From assembly GCF_001742145.1 (NCBI RefSeq), contig NZ_CP015749.1, positions 992,001 to 1,056,000 on the forward strand: a stretch of 64,000 nucleotides of DNA, read 5' to 3'. The DNA is from Pectobacterium parmentieri (GTDB taxonomy: Bacteria; Pseudomonadota; Gammaproteobacteria; Enterobacterales; Enterobacteriaceae). The notes below the pieces were generated by a model. The model made no database searches and was not told where the DNA came from. It saw only the letters and a list, made by a program, of their open reading frames with translations. Made by a program: the position numbers and the translations under genes. How positions within the stretch are numbered: position 1 is the first letter of the stretch; each line of letters opens with the position of its first letter. Positions 59,285 to 64,000 of the stretch are shown piece after piece.

Positions 59285-60313
59285 GTGGGTCCGGTAATGT
59301 TAGATGTCGCCAGCTATGAGCTGGACGCAGAAGATCGTGATGTATTGGAACATCCGCTGGTTGGCGGCGTTATTCTGTTTACCCGTAATTTTCATGATGC
59401 GGCGCAGTTACGTGAACTTGTACGCCAAATCCGCGCGGCATCGCGCGAGCGTCTCGTGGTTTCTGTGGATCAGGAAGGTGGACGCGTTCAGCGTTTTCGT
59501 GATGGGTTTACCCGTTTGCCTGCCGCGCAGGCATTTGCTGCATTAAATAGTCTGTCGGAGGCTCAACGGTTGGCGGAAGAGGGTGGCTGGCTGATGGCGG
59601 CAGAAATGATCGCGATGGATATCGACATCAGCTTTGCACCCGTGTTGGATATTGGTCACCAGAGCGCGGCGATTGGCGAGCGTTCGTTTCACGAACAGCC
59701 AGAAACGGCGTTAGCTGTAGCGCAGAGTTTTATTCGCGGTATGCACAGTGCAGGTATGAAGGTGACGGGTAAGCACTTTCCTGGTCACGGTGCGGTCAGT
59801 GCCGATTCACATAAAGAAACGCCGCGCGATCCGCGTCCGCTTGCGGAGATTCGCGCACACGATATGCTGATTTTTAAAGAACTGATCCAGCGTCAGCAGT
59901 TGGATGCGATCATGCCTGCTCATGTTATTTATACAGAAGCCGATCCGCGTCCCGCCAGTGGTTCTCCCTACTGGCTTAAAACAGTACTGCGCGAAGAACT
60001 GGGTTTTGAGGGCATCATTTTCTCTGACGATCTTTCGATGGAAGGCGCCGCCGTGATGGGGAGCTACCCTGAACGGGCGCAAGCCGCGTTGCAGGCAGGC
60101 TGTGACATGATTCTGGTCTGTAATCATCGTGAAGGAGCCATCAGCGTGCTGGATAACCTGTCCCCGGTCAAAGCAGATCAACTGATGCGCTTATATCATC
60201 AGGGCTCGTTTTCTCGCCGAGAACTGCTGGATTCGTCGCGCTGGAAGCAGGCAAATCGGGCGCTCACCTCACTCAGTGAGCGCTGGCAGGCGCATAAAAA
60301 TGGTGAGAAATAG
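59285..60313 (+). CDS. nagZ: Beta-N-acetylglucosaminidase NagZ
   Basis: Cytoplasmic family 3 glycosidase in cell-wall recycling; it makes anhydromuropeptides that signal AmpC induction. The 342-residue product has [15 protein letters not shown], the catalytic loop [16 protein letters not shown] and [16 protein letters not shown] with the nucleophile Asp. The GTG at 59285 has GAGG 5 nt upstream and matches the family start. Confidence 0.96.
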   Translation: MGPVMLDVASYELDAEDRDVLEHPLVGGVILFTRNFHDAAQLRELVRQIRAASRERLVVSVDQEGGRVQRFRDGFTRLPAAQAFAALNSLSEAQRLAEEGGWLMAAEMIAMDIDISFAPVLDIGHQSAAIGERSFHEQPETALAVAQSFIRGMHSAGMKVTGKHFPGHGAVSADSHKETPRDPRPLAEIRAHDMLIFKELIQRQQLDAIMPAHVIYTEADPRPASGSPYWLKTVLREELGFEGIIFSDDLSMEGAAVMGSYPERAQAALQAGCDMILVCNHREGAISVLDNLSPVKADQLMRLYHQGSFSRRELLDSSRWKQANRALTSLSERWQAHKNGEK

Positions 60314-60341
60314 GCAACCTAGTCAGTGGTGAGGATAAAAA

Positions 60342-60884
60342 ATGATTATCTATTTACACGGTTTTGACTCGACCAGCCCCGGTAACCATGAAAAAGTCTT
60401 GCAGCTTCAGTTTATCGATGAAGATGTACGGTTGATTAGCTACAGCACGCTGCACCCGCGTCATGACATGCAACATCTGCTAAAGCAGGTGGATAAGATG
60501 ATCCAGCATTCTGATGACGATCGTTCACTAATCTGTGGCGTGGGGTTGGGGGGGTTTTGGGCTGAACGGGTCGGTTTCCTGTGTGATATACGACAAGTCA
60601 TCGTCAATCCAAACCTTTTCCCTCAGGAAAACATGAGCGGTAAAATTGATCGGCCCGAAGAGTATCTGGATATCGCCACGAAGTGTGTCGCGAACTTTCG
60701 TGAAAAGAACCGCGATCGCTGCATGGTAATGCTTTCCCGTCAGGATGAGATGCTCGACAGCCAGCGCAGTGCACAGGTGTTGGGAGAATATTATGAGATT
60801 GTTTGGGACGATATCCAGACGCATAAATTCAAAAGCATCTCTCCCCATTTACAGCGTATAAAAGCCTTCAAAACGTTGGGTTGA
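60342..60884 (+). CDS. ycfP: YcfP family alpha/beta-hydrolase-like protein
   Basis: The 180-residue protein has an esterase-like fold ([18 protein letters not shown]). The nucleophile elbow reads GVGLGGFW, so the usual Ser is replaced by Leu, as remembered from E. coli YcfP; a classical hydrolase mechanism is doubtful. Conserved [16 protein letters not shown] and [21 protein letters not shown]. Function unknown. Confidence 0.92.
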   Translation: MIIYLHGFDSTSPGNHEKVLQLQFIDEDVRLISYSTLHPRHDMQHLLKQVDKMIQHSDDDRSLICGVGLGGFWAERVGFLCDIRQVIVNPNLFPQENMSGKIDRPEEYLDIATKCVANFREKNRDRCMVMLSRQDEMLDSQRSAQVLGEYYEIVWDDIQTHKFKSISPHLQRIKAFKTLG

Positions 60885-61248
60885 GACTGTGCTCGTGGTG
60901 GCTTGTTAATCGCTACTGGCTTTCCTTCTGATGCCCTTGTTTGAGGGGATCAGGGGAATGGCGCAGTTTATTTACTTTCCTTAGTTCGTATGCCAGCGCA
61001 TGTGCATACTATTCTGCATTTTCTCTTCAGACAGACTTCCGCTAATCCACTGAAATAAAGATGAAATTTTCTCGGTAAAAACCTGCAAAGCAAAATAAAT
61101 TGATATATATCAATTTTGGTATGACCAAATAACCCAGCGTGCTATTCTTGCAGCAGATATCAGGCTTAATTTACGCGAACCCTATGTTATATAAGGATAT
61201 TATTTTTTACTCTTTATTAACGATTGGTTCACATTTTAGGGGGTCATT
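60885..61248 (+). promoter_or_regulatory. ndh promoter region
   Basis: A 364-bp gene-free region upstream of ndh holding a perfect FNR palindrome (listed separately). No other gene or repeat recognised. Confidence 0.6.
61100..61113. promoter_or_regulatory. FNR site of ndh
   Basis: TTGATATATATCAA is an exact TTGAT-N4-ATCAA FNR palindrome, about 135 bp before the ndh start. In E. coli FNR represses ndh without oxygen; the same is expected. Confidence 0.88.
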
Positions 61249-62553
61249 TTGACATCACCAACCAAAAAAATTGTCATTGTCGGCGGGGGAGCTGGCGGAC
61301 TTGAACTTGCCACAAGTTTAGGCCACAAGTTAGGACGCAAGAAGAAAGCGGAGATTACGCTGGTGGATCGTAACCATAGCCACCTGTGGAAACCGTTGCT
61401 GCACGAAGTGGCGACCGGCTCTCTGGACGATGATATGGATGCGCTGAGCTATCTGGCGCACGCACGCAATCACGGTTTCCAGTTCCAACTGGGAATGCTG
61501 ACGGATATCGATCGCGGGCAGCAGCAGATTCAACTGGCTGAAGTGTGTGATGAGCAAGGCGATGTATTGGTCGCGGCGCGTCGCATACCGTATGACATTC
61601 TGGTGGTGGCGTTAGGCAGTGCTTCAAATGATTTCGGCACACCGGGCGTGAAAGATCACTGTATTTTCCTGGATAACCCAAAGCAAGCCCGTCGCTTCCA
61701 TAATGAAATGCTGAATTTGTTCCTCAAATTCACTGCAAATCAGGACGAAAAAGAGCGCGTAAATATTGCGATTGTGGGCGGTGGCGCGACGGGAGTCGAG
61801 CTGTCTGCGGAATTGCATAACGCGGTGAAACAATTGCACAGCTATGGTTTTGACGGACTGGATAACCAAACGTTGAATGTGACGCTGGTGGAAGCGGGCG
61901 AACGTATTTTGCCTGCACTGCCGCCGCGTATTTCAGCGGCAGCGCATCAGGAGCTGAACAACATTGGCGTGCGCGTGCTGACGAAAACCATGGTAACCAG
62001 CGCGGAAAGCGGTGGTCTGAATACGAAGGATGGTGAATTTATCGACGCCGATCTGATGGTTTGGGCGGCAGGGATCAAAGCACCAGATGCAATGAAAGAC
62101 ATTGCTGGCCTGGAAACCAACCGGATTAATCAGCTTGTCGTTGAACCCACGTTGCAGACGACACGCGATCCTAACATTTTCGCTATCGGCGACTGTGCAT
62201 CCTGCCCGCAGGAAGGCGGCGGCTTCGTGCCACCGCGCGCGCAAGCGGCTCATCAGATGGCATCACGCTGCCACAGCAACATCATCGCGCTGCTGAACGG
62301 ACAAACGCTGAAATCTTACGTCTATAAAGATCACGGTTCGCTGGTCTCACTGTCTAAATTTAGTACGGTGGGTAGCCTGATGGGGAACCTGATGCGGGGT
62401 TCCGTGATGGTCGAAGGCCGGATTGCTCGCTTCGTTTACATCTCACTCTATCGTATGCACCAGGTCGCCCTGCATGGCTATGTGAAGACGGGTTTGATGA
62501 TGCTGGTGGGGGGTATCAACCGGGTGATACGCCCGCGGCTCAAATTGCATTAA
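61249..62553 (+). CDS. ndh: NADH dehydrogenase II
   Basis: Non-proton-pumping respiratory NADH:quinone oxidoreductase at the inner membrane. The 434-residue product has the FAD Rossmann motif [15 protein letters not shown], the NAD motif [29 protein letters not shown], and a C-terminal amphipathic membrane anchor ([21 protein letters not shown]). The start is TTG at 61249 with GGGGG upstream, the same rare start as in E. coli. Confidence 0.97.
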   Translation: MTSPTKKIVIVGGGAGGLELATSLGHKLGRKKKAEITLVDRNHSHLWKPLLHEVATGSLDDDMDALSYLAHARNHGFQFQLGMLTDIDRGQQQIQLAEVCDEQGDVLVAARRIPYDILVVALGSASNDFGTPGVKDHCIFLDNPKQARRFHNEMLNLFLKFTANQDEKERVNIAIVGGGATGVELSAELHNAVKQLHSYGFDGLDNQTLNVTLVEAGERILPALPPRISAAAHQELNNIGVRVLTKTMVTSAESGGLNTKDGEFIDADLMVWAAGIKAPDAMKDIAGLETNRINQLVVEPTLQTTRDPNIFAIGDCASCPQEGGGFVPPRAQAAHQMASRCHSNIIALLNGQTLKSYVYKDHGSLVSLSKFSTVGSLMGNLMRGSVMVEGRIARFVYISLYRMHQVALHGYVKTGLMMLVGGINRVIRPRLKLH

Positions 62554-62578
62554 TCTGCAACGAGTGACATCCTTCTGC

Positions 62579-62616
62579 TACGGGCGTGAACGCGATTTCA
62601 CGCCCGTATTTTTTTA
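62579..62616 (+). terminator. ndh terminator
   Basis: TACGGGCGTGAA CGCGA TTTCACGCCCGTA stem followed by TTTTTTT. Confidence 0.92.
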
Positions 62617-63020
62617 TCATCGGCCTGCTTTGGCTCTTGGAAAATAGCTGTCTTTTCGTCAACGTATTAACCAGTGCCGCCCCTGAGACGTTCCTCTGTT
62701 CGCCATGCCATTAAGCACCTTTCTGAATTAACAGTATAAAATATCGTCCTATTAGCAATTCCAGTTAAGATAATTCCCAAATGACAGTTTTATGTTACGA
62801 ATCTGACACTTTTGGTGAGTTAGTCTTATTGCGAGAATGTGAAACATTGTGCAGACTTTCCACTGTTTACAGATGGCGTAGCACGCACGCCGAAAATTCT
62901 GAATGTTGTTATTCAGGAGGAACCATCGGATTCATCGCGTTAAACGCGAGCTGGCGTAAGACAAGATTACGGCGGGATTGCAGATGGGGAATGCGTGAGA
63001 ATAGATTTGGGAGGTATCCT
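62617..63020 (+). promoter_or_regulatory. ycfJ upstream region
   Basis: About 400 bp without a gene. An in-frame extension of ycfJ upstream to 62781 has no signal peptide or conserved content and is not used. Confidence 0.4.
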
Positions 63021-63560
63021 GTGAACAAATCAATGTTAGCGGGTGTAGGTATTGGTGTAGCTGCGGCATTGGGTGTGGCGGCGGTGGCGAGTATGGACGT
63101 CTTTTCGTCTAAACCTCAGTATGCACAGGTGTTAACGGCAACACCTATTAAAGAAACGGTCAAAACGCCTCGCCAAGAGTGTCGTAACGTAAACGTGACT
63201 CATCGTCGTCCGGTGCAGGATGAAAACCAGATTGCCGGATCGGTACTGGGTGCAGTGGCCGGTGGCGTTCTGGGACATCAGTTCGGTGGCGGGCGCGGTA
63301 AAGATGTTGCGACGGTAGCTGGTGCGCTGGCAGGCGGTTACGCGGGTAACCGTGTACAAAGCGGCATGCAGGAAAATGATACGTACACGACACAACAGCA
63401 GCGTTGTCAGACGGTGTACGACAAATCACAAAAAGTTTTAGGTTATGATGTCACCTATAAAATCGGCGACCAGCAGGGTAAAATCCGCATGGATCGCGAT
63501 CCAGGCACACAAATTCCAGTGGATAGAAATGGTCAGTTAGTCCTGAATCAACAGAGCTGA
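63021..63560 (+). CDS. ycfJ: YcfJ glycine-zipper envelope protein
   Basis: Envelope protein of the Rick_17kDa/glycine-zipper type. The 179-residue product has an N-terminal membrane segment (MLAGVGIGVAAALGVAAVA), two conserved Cys (RQECRNV, QQRCQTV) and a Gly-zipper (GSVLGAVAGGVLGHQFGGG). The GTG at 63021 has GGGAGG upstream and gives the same length as E. coli YcfJ. Confidence 0.93.
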   Translation: MNKSMLAGVGIGVAAALGVAAVASMDVFSSKPQYAQVLTATPIKETVKTPRQECRNVNVTHRRPVQDENQIAGSVLGAVAGGVLGHQFGGGRGKDVATVAGALAGGYAGNRVQSGMQENDTYTTQQQRCQTVYDKSQKVLGYDVTYKIGDQQGKIRMDRDPGTQIPVDRNGQLVLNQQS

Positions 63561-63599
63561 TTTACCTCAACGTCTACGTTTTTGCGCTGACACCATCTC

Positions 63600-63641
63600 T
63601 AAAAACCGCGAGACACCTGAAGAAGGTGCTCGCGGTTTTTT
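63600..63641. terminator. Bidirectional terminator between ycfJ and the MFS gene
   Basis: AAAAACCGCGAG / CTCGCGGTTTTTTT outer stem with an inner ACACCT/AGGTG-type pair. It serves both convergent genes. Confidence 0.92.
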
Positions 63642-64000
63642 TCATTCGACGACCTTCCACTGTTCAGCCAACCTAATACTTACCAATAACAGTAAGGCGG
63701 TAGCCGTAAATCCACCTGCCAGCCAAAGCGTAGTGATAAGACCTGAGCTATCTACGATCTGACCGCCGACCCATGACCCAAACGCGATGCCAATATTGAA
63801 AACGCCAACATACAGCGCGGAAGCAACCTCTACAGCGCGTGGTGCAACCTTCATCATCCATGTCATCAAACCAACGGATACACCGCCATAGGCCAGTCCC
63901 CAGACCAGCAGCGCCACGCCGCCACCGACAGGCGAGTCCCCGAGGGTCAGGAATAATATCGAGGTCAACAGCAGCCCGAAAGCGATTATCGTCAAGGTTA
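63642..64000 (-). CDS. MFS transporter, C-terminal part (runs off window)
   Basis: The last roughly 119 codons of a drug:H+ antiporter-1-type major facilitator protein, transcribed toward the window; the 5' part lies beyond 64000. About four membrane helices are visible (IIAFGLLLTSILFLTLG, VALLVWGLAYGGVSVGLMTWMM, ALYVGVFNIGIAFGSWVGG, LWLAGGFTATALLLLVSI). The pattern recalls sugar or nucleoside efflux proteins (YdhP/NepI class). Substrate unknown. Confidence 0.88.
   Translation of the reverse strand, partial: TLTIIAFGLLLTSILFLTLGDSPVGGGVALLVWGLAYGGVSVGLMTWMMKVAPRAVEVASALYVGVFNIGIAFGSWVGGQIVDSSGLITTLWLAGGFTATALLLLVSIRLAEQWKVVE

Noticed and set aside
62781..63020. Upstream extension of ycfJ
   Set aside because: The conserved start with a strong ribosome site is the GTG at 63021; the extension lacks protein-like conservation.

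Overview
The window is a chromosomal segment of a gamma-proteobacterium of the order Enterobacterales. Gene order and protein sequences fit a soft-rot genus such as Pectobacterium better than Escherichia. This is judged from remembered family sequences; no search was run. The backbone follows the E. coli map closely: ompA-sulA-sxy-yccS-yccF-helD-mgsA-yccT-yccU-hspQ-yccX-tusE-yccA-serT, then opgGH, lpxL, trhO, yceIJ, bssS, dinI, pyrC, rne, rluC, yceF, yceD-rpmF-plsX-fabHDG-acpP-fabF, pabC-mltG-tmk-holB-ycfH, ptsG, hinT-ycfL-lpoB-thiK-nagZ-ycfP, ndh and ycfJ.

Region by region. Positions 1-11.5 kb hold outer-membrane, SOS (sulA with a near-perfect LexA box), competence and stress genes. serT (tRNA-Ser, TGA) lies at 11791-11878. 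From there to about 14.93 kb is a decayed integrative element. It holds a 293-bp internally deleted IS3-family element, an orphan DNase-bacteriocin immunity gene, an H-NS paralogue, a secreted-protein or pilin-like relic, and a twice-frameshifted, truncated tyrosine integrase. An imperfect copy of the serT 3' end follows at 14903-14917. The accessory stretch continues to about 24.5 kb with an AriR/YmgB-like regulator, NUDIX, isochorismatase-family and GNAT enzymes, a universal stress protein, a DUF523 protein, a GhoT/OrtT-like membrane toxin without visible antitoxin, a small cysteine-containing secreted protein, a ribbon-helix-helix protein, a chemoreceptor, and a PepSY plus DUF2946 pair suggestive of metal handling.

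From 24.9 to 41 kb come envelope glucan synthesis (opgGH), lipid A acylation (lpxL), an old-yellow-enzyme reductase, tRNA hydroxylation (trhO), yceIJ, biofilm and SOS regulators, pyrC and RNase E. From 41 to 49 kb is the fatty-acid and phospholipid cluster. An iron-type substrate-binding protein without its transporter, a Fur-like box and decayed coding sequence sit between fabF and pabC. From 50.7 to 63.6 kb are folate, peptidoglycan, DNA replication, glucose PTS, cell-wall recycling and respiratory genes. ptsG keeps recognisable Mlc, CRP and SgrS-pairing sequences, and ndh keeps a perfect FNR site. The window ends inside an MFS transporter gene.

The core is ordinary. The parts worth a second look are the serT relic element, the orphan immunity and toxin genes, the eroded iron-uptake locus after fabF, and two G-quadruplex-type motifs. 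I found no CRISPR array, no intact prophage and no clear new multi-gene system.
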